Positions 1 through 6,752 of a DNA stretch of 64,000 nt are shown piece after piece (within the stretch, counting starts at the first letter, position 1; every line of letters begins with the position of its first letter). The DNA is taken from assembly GCF_014207845.1 (NCBI RefSeq), contig NZ_JACHLC010000001.1, positions 1,116,001 through 1,180,000 on the forward strand. The letters run 5' to 3'. Origin of the DNA: Chryseobacterium shigense (GTDB lineage Bacteria; Bacteroidota; Bacteroidia; Flavobacteriales; Weeksellaceae). The notes beneath the pieces are model-generated. The model saw only the letters and a program-made list of their open reading frames with translations. It was not told the origin of the DNA and did not search any database. Position numbers and translations under genes: made by a program.

Positions 1-82
1 TAACCGGATCGGCTGAAATGTGAGGCAAAAAAATCTCTTTGGCCTCCATCGACTGTTGTAAAAGCTGTTGTTTAAAATCCAT
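1..82 (-). CDS. Partial unknown gene, N-terminus only
   Basis: Reading the minus strand from an ATG at 82-80 gives 27 codons without a stop up to the window edge, beginning MDFKQQLLQQSMEAKE. The rest of the gene lies outside the window. It points away from the MFS gene, so the two would be divergent. There are too few residues to name a family; the bias towards Gln, Leu and Glu suggests an amphipathic helix. The gene call rests only on the open frame and its position at the edge. Confidence 0.4.
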   Translation of the reverse strand, partial: MDFKQQLLQQSMEAKEIFLPHISADPV

Positions 83-291
83 GGAATTAGTTTGAAATGT
101 GTTTTATTACAAATTTGCTAAAAAAATTGAAACAAAAAGGATATTACCACAAAATATTGACCGCTGTTTTTGCGTTAAGGTAGAATATAAAATATATAGC
201 TGGTTTTCTTCAAACCATTACCAACAAAAAAAGTATTTCCCTATTTTCCTGCCAATAAATTATTTTACAATTAAATGTCTGTAGTTGATTG

Positions 292-324
292 AAAGAGCTC
301 GTTTCCAAACGGTCTTTTTTTTTT
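292..324 (+). terminator. Rho-independent terminator with no obvious upstream gene
   Basis: The stem pairs AAAGA (292-296) plus CGTTT (300-304) with AAACG (307-311) plus TCTTT (313-317), followed by ten T residues (315-324). No plus-strand gene precedes it in the window, so it may end a small untranslated transcript or may be read as an insulator in front of the MFS promoter. Confidence 0.6.
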
Positions 325-333
325 AAAATTGAT

Positions 334-341
334 TACCTTTG
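334..341 (+). promoter_or_regulatory. Bacteroidetes -7 box for the MFS gene
   Basis: TACCTTTG matches the TAnnTTTG -7 consensus of Bacteroidetes sigma-A. No good TTG -33 element lies 19-20 bases upstream, where the T-run of the terminator sits. It would leave a leader of about 90 bases before the ATG at 439. Confidence 0.45.
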
Positions 342-438
342 ACAGTTCTGAGAAGCATATTTATTTTGACTTTTTAAGCCATTTATAACTCTCTCTACAC
401 TCATTCTAACATAAGCTAAATAAAACTCCGATTATATC

Positions 439-1629
439 ATGCAGGTAAGTTCACCCTCCGCCATTTCCCGTACTGTAATCTGGCTGATGGCTGTTATTTC
501 AGGCCTTGTGGTTGCCAACAATTATTATAACCAGCCTCTGCTGGCCCTTATTTCTGATGATCTGCATGTTTCCGAAAGCGCGGCAAGCAAAATTTCCGTA
601 CTTACCCAAATAGGTTACGCTTTAGGGCTTCTGCTGCTTGTCCCTCTTGGAGATAAATTTTTCCGGAAAAAATTAATTTTATTGGATTTGGTTCTTGTAT
701 TCGGATCTTTGCTTTGGATGACCTTTGCCACTCAATTATGGATGCTTTATGCAGCAAGCCTTATGATAGGGGCAACTTCGGTAATTCCCCAGCTGTTTGT
801 ACCTATTGCAGCAGAACTTTCTTCGGATAAAGAAAAATCATCCAACATTGGACTTGTAATGTCCGGACTTCTTCTGGGAATCCTTTTGTCCCGTTTCATT
901 GGCGGTATTGTAGGAGAGGTCTGGGGCTGGAGAGCCATGTTCGGTATTGCTGCAGGATTAATGGTTTTTGTTTGGATTGCCGTATATAAAATGTTGCCCG
1001 AAATGCCTCCCAATTTTAAGGGAACGTACAGGGAATTGATGCGTTCCGTTGTTCATCTGGCTAAAACACAGCCGATACTGCAGCTGGCTTCATTCCGTGG
1101 AGCGATGGCATTCGGATCTATGTGTGCTTTATTTACCACTTTGGTCTTTCATATGGAGAAACCGCCCTTCAATGCGGGTTCTTCGGTTGTGGGAAGCTTC
1201 GGACTTGCCGGAGCGGTAGGAGCACTGGCAGCAGCTAAAGTGGGAAAACTTCAGAAATATCTTGATATCAACAGAATCATATTGTACTCCCTTTTTATTG
1301 TGATAGGAAGCTGGGCCTTTACGTATTTTGCCGGGGAAACTTACTGGGGATTGATTGTCGGGGTTATTTTGGTTGATCTTGGAGTACAATCCAGCCATAT
1401 CATGAACCAGACCAATTATTTTTTAATTAAATCCAATGCAGTGAACCGTCTGAATACGGTATATATGGTTTCGTATTTCATCGGCGGATCGCTTGGAACC
1501 TGGCTGGCTTCTATAGCCTGGCAGCAGGCACAGTGGGAAGGAGTCTGTTTTGTAGGAGCTTCTTTCGGGTTGTTTGCAATCATTGTGCATGTGCTGTTCT
1601 GTAATAAAGTGAATGGATCATCAAACTGA
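439..1629 (+). CDS. MFS transporter
   Basis: This 396-residue protein is a major facilitator superfamily permease with about 12 hydrophobic segments. The N-terminal half has the sequence NNYYNQPLLALI and the loop GDKFFRKKLIL after helix 2, which matches the G-D-R/K-F-G-R-R/K signature of MFS. The type resembles the YbcL/YgaY/NepI group of proton-driven exporters of sugars, purines or drugs, but the substrate cannot be read from sequence. Length is normal for the family. It stands alone between a terminator and a separate promoter downstream, so it is probably monocistronic. Confidence 0.9.
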   Translation: MQVSSPSAISRTVIWLMAVISGLVVANNYYNQPLLALISDDLHVSESAASKISVLTQIGYALGLLLLVPLGDKFFRKKLILLDLVLVFGSLLWMTFATQLWMLYAASLMIGATSVIPQLFVPIAAELSSDKEKSSNIGLVMSGLLLGILLSRFIGGIVGEVWGWRAMFGIAAGLMVFVWIAVYKMLPEMPPNFKGTYRELMRSVVHLAKTQPILQLASFRGAMAFGSMCALFTTLVFHMEKPPFNAGSSVVGSFGLAGAVGALAAAKVGKLQKYLDINRIILYSLFIVIGSWAFTYFAGETYWGLIVGVILVDLGVQSSHIMNQTNYFLIKSNAVNRLNTVYMVSYFIGGSLGTWLASIAWQQAQWEGVCFVGASFGLFAIIVHVLFCNKVNGSSN

Positions 1630-1660
1630 TTTTAAAAAATTTTCTTTTGTTTAAATATAT

Positions 1661-1702
1661 TGTAACAAATCTTGTTACATTAAATAAAATACCCTAAATT
1701 TG
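1661..1702 (+). promoter_or_regulatory. Promoter with perfect palindromic operator upstream of frnE-like gene
   Basis: TGTAACAA-ATC-TTGTTACA (1661-1679) is a perfect inverted repeat with 8-base arms. Its right arm contains the TTG (1672-1674) that serves as the -33 element of TAAATTTG (1695-1702), with a 20-base spacer. A protein bound to the palindrome would block the -33 element, so a repressor site is the simplest reading. TetR- or MarR-type regulators bind sites of this size; the regulator is not in the adjoining genes. Confidence 0.65.
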
Positions 1703-1733
1703 TGCTATAAATAATTTCATCAAAAATTAAAAA

Positions 1734-2432
1734 ATGAAAATAGAAATATGGTCCGATGTTATGTGTCCATTTTGTTATATCGGAAAACACAATTTCGAGC
1801 AGGCTCTTGAAAAACTTCCATTTAAAAACGAAATAGAAGTAGAGTGGAAGAGTTTCCAGTTAGATCCAACCCTGGATACCTCAAAACCTCAGAATACAAT
1901 TGAATATTTCAAAGAAAAAAAGGGATTTCCGGCAGAACAGGCTTCACAGATGATTAATCAGGTTGCCCAGATGGGAAAAGGCGCAGGAATTGATTTCAAT
2001 TTTGAAAAAGCAATAATCACCAACACTTTTACTGCCCACAAATTACTTCATCTTGCTAAAAAACACGGCAAATCCAATGAGATGGAGGAAGCTCTTTTTA
2101 AAGCTCATTTTATTGACGGAAAAAACGTAGGAGATCTGGAAGAACTTGTTTCTTTGGCAGAAAATACGGGTATTGATAAAGATGAGGCAAGAAAGGCTTT
2201 AACTACAGATCAGTTTGATTATGGGATTAATCAGGATATTCAGGAAGCGAAAAACAATGGTATTTCCGGCGTTCCTTTCTTTATTCTGAACGGAAAATAT
2301 GCCGTATCAGGTGCACAGCTGGCGGAAGTTTTTGCAGATGCCCTTCAGCAGACATATAAAGAAACAGTAAGCCCGCTTAAAGATCTTTCTCAAGGTGGTG
2401 CGTCATGTGATGCTGATGGATGCAGTATGTAA
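1734..2432 (+). CDS. DsbA-family oxidoreductase, FrnE-like
   Basis: The 232-residue protein starts MKIEIWSDVMCPFCYIG, giving a CPFC redox pair at residues 11-14 directly after the first beta strand, as in FrnE/2-hydroxychromene-2-carboxylate isomerase-type DSBA proteins. The cis-Pro loop is seen in GISGVPFFILNGK near residue 180. No signal peptide is present, so it acts in the cytoplasm, unlike periplasmic DsbA. The C-terminal tail SCDADGCSM adds two cysteines, a feature of FrnE from other bacteria that can form a second disulfide. A strong promoter with an overlapping palindrome (1661-1702) precedes it, which suggests tightly repressed, stress-induced expression. Confidence 0.9.
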   Translation: MKIEIWSDVMCPFCYIGKHNFEQALEKLPFKNEIEVEWKSFQLDPTLDTSKPQNTIEYFKEKKGFPAEQASQMINQVAQMGKGAGIDFNFEKAIITNTFTAHKLLHLAKKHGKSNEMEEALFKAHFIDGKNVGDLEELVSLAENTGIDKDEARKALTTDQFDYGINQDIQEAKNNGISGVPFFILNGKYAVSGAQLAEVFADALQQTYKETVSPLKDLSQGGASCDADGCSM

Positions 2433-2467
2433 GGAAATTTGAGAAATTGAGAACCTTTGTTTTAACC

Positions 2468-2553
2468 ACTAATATCACCAACAGATTCACAAATAGCACT
2501 ATTAAAGCCTGTTAAGATATGTGGAATTTGTGAAAGATCTTAGTGTTATTAGT
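2468..2553. repeat. Imperfect inverted repeat, REP/MITE-like
   Basis: The outer arms ACTAATATCAC (2468-2478) and GTGTTATTAGT (2543-2553) pair with one mismatch. An inner pair TTCACAAAT (2486-2494) and ATTTGTGAA (2525-2533) is perfect. The loop is about 30 bases. The element is non-coding and lies between a gene end and a terminator, as expected of a dispersed Chryseobacterium-type intergenic palindrome. Confidence 0.6.
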
Positions 2554-2593
2554 ATTTTATAATAAAATATAAATCAGCTTATTCAATATAAAG

Positions 2594-2618
2594 AACACCT
2601 CAATCCGGGTGTTTTTTT
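2594..2618 (+). terminator. Terminator after frnE-like gene
   Basis: AACACC (2594-2599) pairs with GGTGTT (2608-2613) across an 8-base loop, followed by seven T residues. It lies 160 bases after the oxidoreductase stop codon, beyond the inverted repeat. Confidence 0.7.
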
Positions 2619-2632
2619 GTACTGTACGACTC

Positions 2633-2664
2633 AATAAAAACAGGAAACAGTTCCCGTTTTTATT
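2633..2664. terminator. Second hairpin terminator
   Basis: AATAAAAAC-A-GGAA (2633-2646) pairs with TTCC-C-GTTTTTATT (2651-2664) with a single mismatch and a 4-base loop, followed by more T residues. It may act in both directions and separates the frnE-like unit from the next one. Confidence 0.6.
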
Positions 2665-2675
2665 TTTTCAATGCT

Positions 2676-2683
2676 TATTTTTG
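2676..2683 (+). promoter_or_regulatory. -7 box for nucleosidase/GNAT unit
   Basis: TATTTTTG fits TAnnTTTG, 18 bases before the ATG at 2701. No TTG lies at the -33 position. Confidence 0.4.
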
Positions 2684-2700
2684 TTTAAATAATTTGCTCA

Positions 2701-3279
2701 ATGATAAAAATCAATGCCGAAGCTCAATATCCAATTTCAGAAACATTGTTTGTTTTTGCTCTGGATTCCGAAGCAGGAAAAGCTTTTGAAGGAAAAAATA
2801 AATTGGTGACTGGAATAGGAAAAGTGAATGCAGCTATAGAACTTACCCGGGAAATTCATTCCAGAAAGCCTCAACTGATTGTTAATCTGGGTTCTGCAGG
2901 AAGTAAAAGTTTTGGTAAAGGCGAGGTGGTATGCTGTACGAAGTTTATCCAACGGGATATGGATGTGAGAGGGCTTGGTTTCAGTCTCTATGAAACCCCT
3001 TTATCCGGTATTCCGCCTGTTCTGGAATATGGCCTTCAGATGAATGGCCTGGAAGAAGGAATTTGTGGCAGCGGCGACAGTTTTGAGATGAATCATTCTG
3101 AAACAGACTATAATATTGTAGACATGGAAGCTTATCCGCTTGCTCTGATTGCAAAAAAAGAAAATATTCCTTTCCTGTGCCTGAAATATATTTCAGATGA
3201 TGCAGGAAGCGATGCGGCAGACGATTGGTCGGTTCAGGTCCATCTGGCTTCTGAAGCATTCAAAAAATTATTATTTTAA
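2701..3279 (+). CDS. Nucleosidase-like protein (PNP/UDP superfamily)
   Basis: The 192-residue protein carries the purine-nucleosidase fold landmarks of 5'-methylthioadenosine/S-adenosylhomocysteine nucleosidase: VTGIGKVNAAIE near residue 36, IVNLGSAGS near residue 61, and the ribose-binding Glu in VDMEAYPLALIAK near residue 141, followed by a conserved Asp region ISDDAGSD. It is shorter than the usual 230 residues, mainly in the central part. The likely reaction is hydrolysis of an N-glycosidic bond of a purine nucleoside in the cytoplasm, possibly in adenine or methylthioadenosine salvage. It is followed 10 bases later by a GNAT gene and the two are probably co-transcribed. Confidence 0.85.
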   Translation: MIKINAEAQYPISETLFVFALDSEAGKAFEGKNKLVTGIGKVNAAIELTREIHSRKPQLIVNLGSAGSKSFGKGEVVCCTKFIQRDMDVRGLGFSLYETPLSGIPPVLEYGLQMNGLEEGICGSGDSFEMNHSETDYNIVDMEAYPLALIAKKENIPFLCLKYISDDAGSDAADDWSVQVHLASEAFKKLLF

Positions 3280-3289
3280 GAGAAATAAA

Positions 3290-3814
3290 ATGGCATCTGT
3301 TATTATCAACAAAGCTTCAACTGAAGATCTGGAAACCATACAGAATGTAGGCAGGCAGACTTTCCATGAAACTTTTGCGGAAAGCAATTCAGAAGAAGCG
3401 ATGAAAATCTATCTTGAAGAAAGCTTCAGTACAGAAAAAATAAAATCAGAGTTAAATAATCCTGATTCCTATTTCTTTATTGCCTGGGAAGAGGATATTC
3501 CTGTTGGTTACCTGAAATTAAATTCCGGCCAGGCACAAACTGAGCTGCAGGACGATACTTCTTTGGAAATAGAGCGTATTTACGTCAAAAAAAGCCACCA
3601 TGGTCAGAAAGTAGGCCAGTTATTATATGACAAAGCCCTTGAAACAGCCCAAAGTTTGAAGAAAGGATATCTTTGGCTTGGAGTCTGGGAACAGAACCTC
3701 CGGGCGCTTAATTTTTACAGGAAGAATGGTTTTGAGGTATTCGGAAATCATACATTCAGGTTGGGAGATGATGAGCAGACCGACCTGATGATGAAAAAAA
3801 CTTTAGTTCAATAA
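3290..3814 (+). CDS. GNAT family N-acetyltransferase
   Basis: The start at 3290 (MASVIINKAS) is preferred over an in-frame ATG at 3197, which would overlap the nucleosidase by 83 bases. The 174-residue product is a single GNAT domain. The acetyl-CoA loop is IYVKKSHHGQKVGQLLYDKA, matching the Q/R-x-x-G-x-G/A pattern, and the C-terminal ALNFYRKNGFEVFG is the typical motif B. It belongs to the group that often acetylates amino acids, peptides or ribosomal proteins. The substrate is unknown. Confidence 0.88.
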   Translation: MASVIINKASTEDLETIQNVGRQTFHETFAESNSEEAMKIYLEESFSTEKIKSELNNPDSYFFIAWEEDIPVGYLKLNSGQAQTELQDDTSLEIERIYVKKSHHGQKVGQLLYDKALETAQSLKKGYLWLGVWEQNLRALNFYRKNGFEVFGNHTFRLGDDEQTDLMMKKTLVQ

Positions 3815-3843
3815 AACGTATTACATCTTATATTTCTAAAATA

Positions 3844-3878
3844 GAAATCCTTTTAAGCACAGGACTTAAAAGGATTTC
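3844..3878. terminator. Bidirectional terminator between convergent genes
   Basis: GAAATCCTTTTAAG (3844-3857) pairs perfectly with CTTAAAAGGATTTC (3865-3878) around a 7-base loop. It lies between the GNAT stop (3814) and the convergent hydroxylase stop (3911), so it can end both transcripts. Confidence 0.75.
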
Positions 3879-3910
3879 TCATAATGATTATCAAATATCA
3901 ATGAAACATT

Positions 3911-5008
3911 TTAAATATTTTCAAAGTTTTTGCCCAAGTGCTCTTCAATCACAAAGAACGGGTCTTCCGTGCGGGTATGGCCTCTCATATCCAGCAAACT
4001 TACCTTACTCATCATTCTGAGCATGATTCTTCTTTCGCAGCGGTATTCTATCCCGTCAATATTTCTTATCCCTGCTCTGAAAGCCGATCTTCCGTGAGCA
4101 CACAAATGATTATTGACCAATATCACATCTCCTGCCTGCGGTGTGAAGCCTGAATAGATAAGATCTCTTGCCTCCTCCCAGAACTCATTCAGATGATGAT
4201 GAGCCTCATCACTTTGCCTGATGCTTGGATTGAACAGCTGTTCCGCTGCATCAAACCTCATGAATGGAAGCTCATAATTGCCATACAGAATAGCATCCAA
4301 TACCTCTTCTTCATTGGCTCCAGTTTCAAGATTGGCATCTTTCGGAATTTTATACATAGGCTCAAAAAGGGGCCTGAATTTTTCCCCGATAGATTCATGG
4401 GAACGGATAGAGTATAGGGTAGAAGGTACCTGCTCTTCATTTCTGATGTACATAAAGCTTAAAAAATCAGCCTGGTGTTTCAGGAAAGCATCTTCCGTAT
4501 GCACATAAAGATCTGTTGATGAACCTGATCCCGTCTGAGTTTCCCGCATTTTTTCATCCGGGATAATAGCATGCATCAATCCTCCACCTTTACGCTGTGA
4601 GTAATATTGTACCGGTTTGGACGGAAGCGCACCATGAATCAGCGCACAGGCAAAACCATAGATATTGAATTTGGAATAATCTGCAGACTGCCAGTTAGCA
4701 GGCGTAGTGCCTATATTCTCCTGGTCAATATCCATCAACCCTCTGAAAGCCAGTGCTCCGTACTGGTTCTTTGAAAAATCGCTGGCAAAATCAGCGGCTA
4801 TATGTAGAATTCTTTCCGGTAAAAAATAAGAAGCAAGCTGATGAACATGGGTAATAAATTCACGGTTTTCATAGCTGCCGTATTTTCTCTGAAGATGCTC
4901 CGCTGCATCTTGTATCATTCTTCTTTCCTGAGATGTGATCTCAACGACTCTTGGAAGCAGTTTTACCGCAGTAATACTGTCGTTATCTAAAATTTCTAAA
5001 GAATTCAT
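3911..5008 (-). CDS. Fe(II)/2-oxoglutarate L-lysine hydroxylase-like protein (clavaminate synthase-like)
   Basis: The start at 5008 (MNSLEILDND) fits the promoter at 5081-5110; an upstream in-frame start at 5110 would place the promoter inside the gene. The 365-residue protein shows the metal ligands of this oxygenase superfamily: H170-x-E172 in DLYVHTEDAF and a distal H305 in HLCAHGRSAF, with a candidate 2-oxoglutarate-binding Arg about 20-26 residues later (ERRIMLRM). Its length and motifs match the clavaminate synthase-like amino-acid hydroxylases (VioC, AsnO, and the KDO L-lysine 3-/4-hydroxylases known from Flavobacterium and Chitinophaga). Being divergent from a siderophore operon that starts with a decarboxylase, it likely hydroxylates free lysine before decarboxylation to hydroxycadaverine. 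The exact position hydroxylated is inference. Confidence 0.85.
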   Translation of the reverse strand: MNSLEILDNDSITAVKLLPRVVEITSQERRMIQDAAEHLQRKYGSYENREFITHVHQLASYFLPERILHIAADFASDFSKNQYGALAFRGLMDIDQENIGTTPANWQSADYSKFNIYGFACALIHGALPSKPVQYYSQRKGGGLMHAIIPDEKMRETQTGSGSSTDLYVHTEDAFLKHQADFLSFMYIRNEEQVPSTLYSIRSHESIGEKFRPLFEPMYKIPKDANLETGANEEEVLDAILYGNYELPFMRFDAAEQLFNPSIRQSDEAHHHLNEFWEEARDLIYSGFTPQAGDVILVNNHLCAHGRSAFRAGIRNIDGIEYRCERRIMLRMMSKVSLLDMRGHTRTEDPFFVIEEHLGKNFENI

Positions 5009-5057
5009 TAAAAAAATATTTGGTGTGTGAATATAATTTTTATATTTGTTTTTAATT

Positions 5058-5072
5058 ATTCTAAATAAGAAT
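5058..5072. promoter_or_regulatory. Candidate Fur box
   Basis: ATTCT-AAATA-AGAAT is an inverted repeat with 5-base arms placed just downstream of the -7 box of the lysine hydroxylase promoter. Its composition is like Fur boxes and its position suits iron repression of the hydroxylase. It could also affect the divergent operon, but no clean promoter for that operon was located nearby. Confidence 0.45.
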
Positions 5073-5080
5073 TGACTGGC

Positions 5081-5110
5081 CAAATTTATGAATAATTTAC
5101 AAACCACCAA
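5081..5110 (-). promoter_or_regulatory. Promoter of lysine hydroxylase-like gene
   Basis: On the minus strand TTG (5110-5108) is followed after 19 bases by TAAATTTG (5088-5081), a full match to the Bacteroidetes -33/-7 consensus. Transcription would start near 5074, inside or next to the candidate Fur box. Confidence 0.7.
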
Positions 5111-5196
5111 ATAAATATTTAAAAAAATGTAAAAATTAAAGACTTGACTGTCAGATATATATACTTGTATATCAAATGAATTTCACACAACTTACT

Positions 5197-5208
5197 GATT
5201 TTAAAATC
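5197..5208. promoter_or_regulatory. 12-bp palindrome before siderophore operon
   Basis: GATTTTAAAATC is a perfect palindrome 17 bases upstream of the decarboxylase ATG. A second smaller dyad, ATATAC-TT-GTATAT, is centred at about 5164. Either could be an operator of the operon; AT-rich palindromes also arise by chance. Confidence 0.3.
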
Positions 5209-5225
5209 ACCTTACATAAACGTAT

Positions 5226-6752
5226 ATGAACAACAATCAAATGCCCGTTGGAGACCTCATGAACGCTTCCTTACCTCACATTTCGGGGAATTTTGGAAAT
5301 ATTTTTCATTCTGATAATTATGATCATTACCGTTCCGCGGTAGAAGAAACTTTAGACCTTGTGGGAACATTTCTTCACAGAAATCAAAAACCCTTCAGCG
5401 GAATAGAAGCCAAAGAAATGAAAGGCATGGTACAGCAGATAGACCTTAATCAAAAACTGTCTTCTTACCAGGAACTACTGGATGAAGTAGACACTATATA
5501 TGTAAAGCACGCCACTGCTTTCCATTTACCACAATACGTGGCACACCTTAACTGTCCTATTGTAATTCCGGCATTAGCGGGAGAAATCCTTGTAAGCGCC
5601 ATCAATTCTTCCCAGGATACTTACGATCAGAGTGCGGGAGGAACATTCATGGAAAGAAAACTGATCGACTGGACCGCAGAACAATTGGGATATAGCCCGG
5701 ATAAAAGCGACGGGGTTTTCACCGCAGGCGGATCACAGAGTAACCTGATGGGGCTTGTTATGATGCGCGACTGTTTTTCCCAAAAGAGATACAATCATAC
5801 TATTAAGCTTGATGGTCTTCCGCAGGAAGCAGGTAGGTTTAGAATCTTTGTTTCTGACAAATCCCACTTCAGCAATTTAAAAAATGCCTCTATCATGGGA
5901 TTGGGCGAGAAAAGCATCGTAAAAGTTCCTACAGATGAAAGGTTCTGCATGGATATCGCTTTGCTGAAAAAATATATCAAAAGAGAAGAACAGATGGGAA
6001 ATATCCCAATCGGGATTGTAGCAACCGCCGGAACCACAGACTTTGGAAACGTAGATCCCCTGGAAGACATCGCTAATATTGCAGAACAATATAATATCTG
6101 GATGCATGTAGATGCGGCTTACGGATGCGCTTTATTATTAAGTGAAAAATACCGTCATCTTCTGAATGGTATAGAAAGAGCGGATTCTGTGACGATAGAT
6201 TATCACAAATCATTCTTCCAGCCTATAAGCAGCAGTGCTTTCATCGTGAAGAACAAAAGAGAACTGAGAATCCTGAAGCATCATGCAGATTATCTGAATC
6301 CCGCAGAAATGGATGAAGAGGAAATTCCTGCACAGATCAACAAATCCATTATCCAGAGTACCCGCAGATTTGATGCCCTGAAATTATGGTTCACGTTAAG
6401 AATGATGGGTAAAGAACAATTGGCCGAGTATACAGATACTGTAATAGACCTTACGAAAGATGTTGCGTCCATGATCCGCGAAAACGCAGATTTCGAACTG
6501 CTTTCCGATACGGATCTGAGTGTTCTGGTTTTCCGCTATATCAGACCAGATGTAGAAGATCTGAATGCTTTGAATCAATACATCAAAATGAAGCTTTTCT
6601 ACAGCGGGGAAGTCCTTGTAGCCAGCACGAAAGCAGACGGAAATTTCTACCTGAAGTTTACCTTCCTAAACCCGATTACAACAACAGAAGATGTTCATCA
6701 AATTTTAAACAAGATAAAAGCGCATGGAGAAGACTTTGGTACAGCAAACTAA
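5226..6752 (+). CDS. PLP-dependent decarboxylase (lysine/hydroxylysine decarboxylase-like, group II)
   Basis: The 508-residue protein is a pyridoxal-phosphate group II decarboxylase. The Schiff-base lysine is K328 in DYHKSFFQP, and the Asp that contacts the pyridine nitrogen lies in MHVDAAYGCALL. It is closest in type to the DesA/DDC-like decarboxylases that open hydroxamate siderophore operons. Together with the divergent lysine hydroxylase-like gene the expected product is hydroxycadaverine; cadaverine is the alternative if lysine is used directly. It is the first gene of a long operon, and its end overlaps the next start by 29 bases. No strong Shine-Dalgarno is visible, as usual in this phylum. 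Confidence 0.9.
   Translation: MNNNQMPVGDLMNASLPHISGNFGNIFHSDNYDHYRSAVEETLDLVGTFLHRNQKPFSGIEAKEMKGMVQQIDLNQKLSSYQELLDEVDTIYVKHATAFHLPQYVAHLNCPIVIPALAGEILVSAINSSQDTYDQSAGGTFMERKLIDWTAEQLGYSPDKSDGVFTAGGSQSNLMGLVMMRDCFSQKRYNHTIKLDGLPQEAGRFRIFVSDKSHFSNLKNASIMGLGEKSIVKVPTDERFCMDIALLKKYIKREEQMGNIPIGIVATAGTTDFGNVDPLEDIANIAEQYNIWMHVDAAYGCALLLSEKYRHLLNGIERADSVTIDYHKSFFQPISSSAFIVKNKRELRILKHHADYLNPAEMDEEEIPAQINKSIIQSTRRFDALKLWFTLRMMGKEQLAEYTDTVIDLTKDVASMIRENADFELLSDTDLSVLVFRYIRPDVEDLNALNQYIKMKLFYSGEVLVASTKADGNFYLKFTFLNPITTTEDVHQILNKIKAHGEDFGTAN

Larger units (their letters stand above)
83..438. other. Gene-free stretch with a terminator and a promoter
   Basis: I see no convincing gene here. A 61-codon GTG frame at 99-284 has lysine- and aromatic-rich composition typical of AT-rich non-coding DNA. 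The stretch holds a plus-strand terminator hairpin (292-324) and a TAnnTTTG promoter element (334-341) for the following MFS gene. Confidence 0.5.

Noticed and set aside
99..284. 61-codon reading frame at the left edge
   Set aside because: GTG start, lysine/tyrosine/phenylalanine-rich composition of random AT-rich sequence, no motif.
5144..5167. Siderophore operon promoter TTG ... TATACTTG
   Set aside because: The spacer is only 13 bases and the -7 box has a mismatch, so it is not a convincing promoter.
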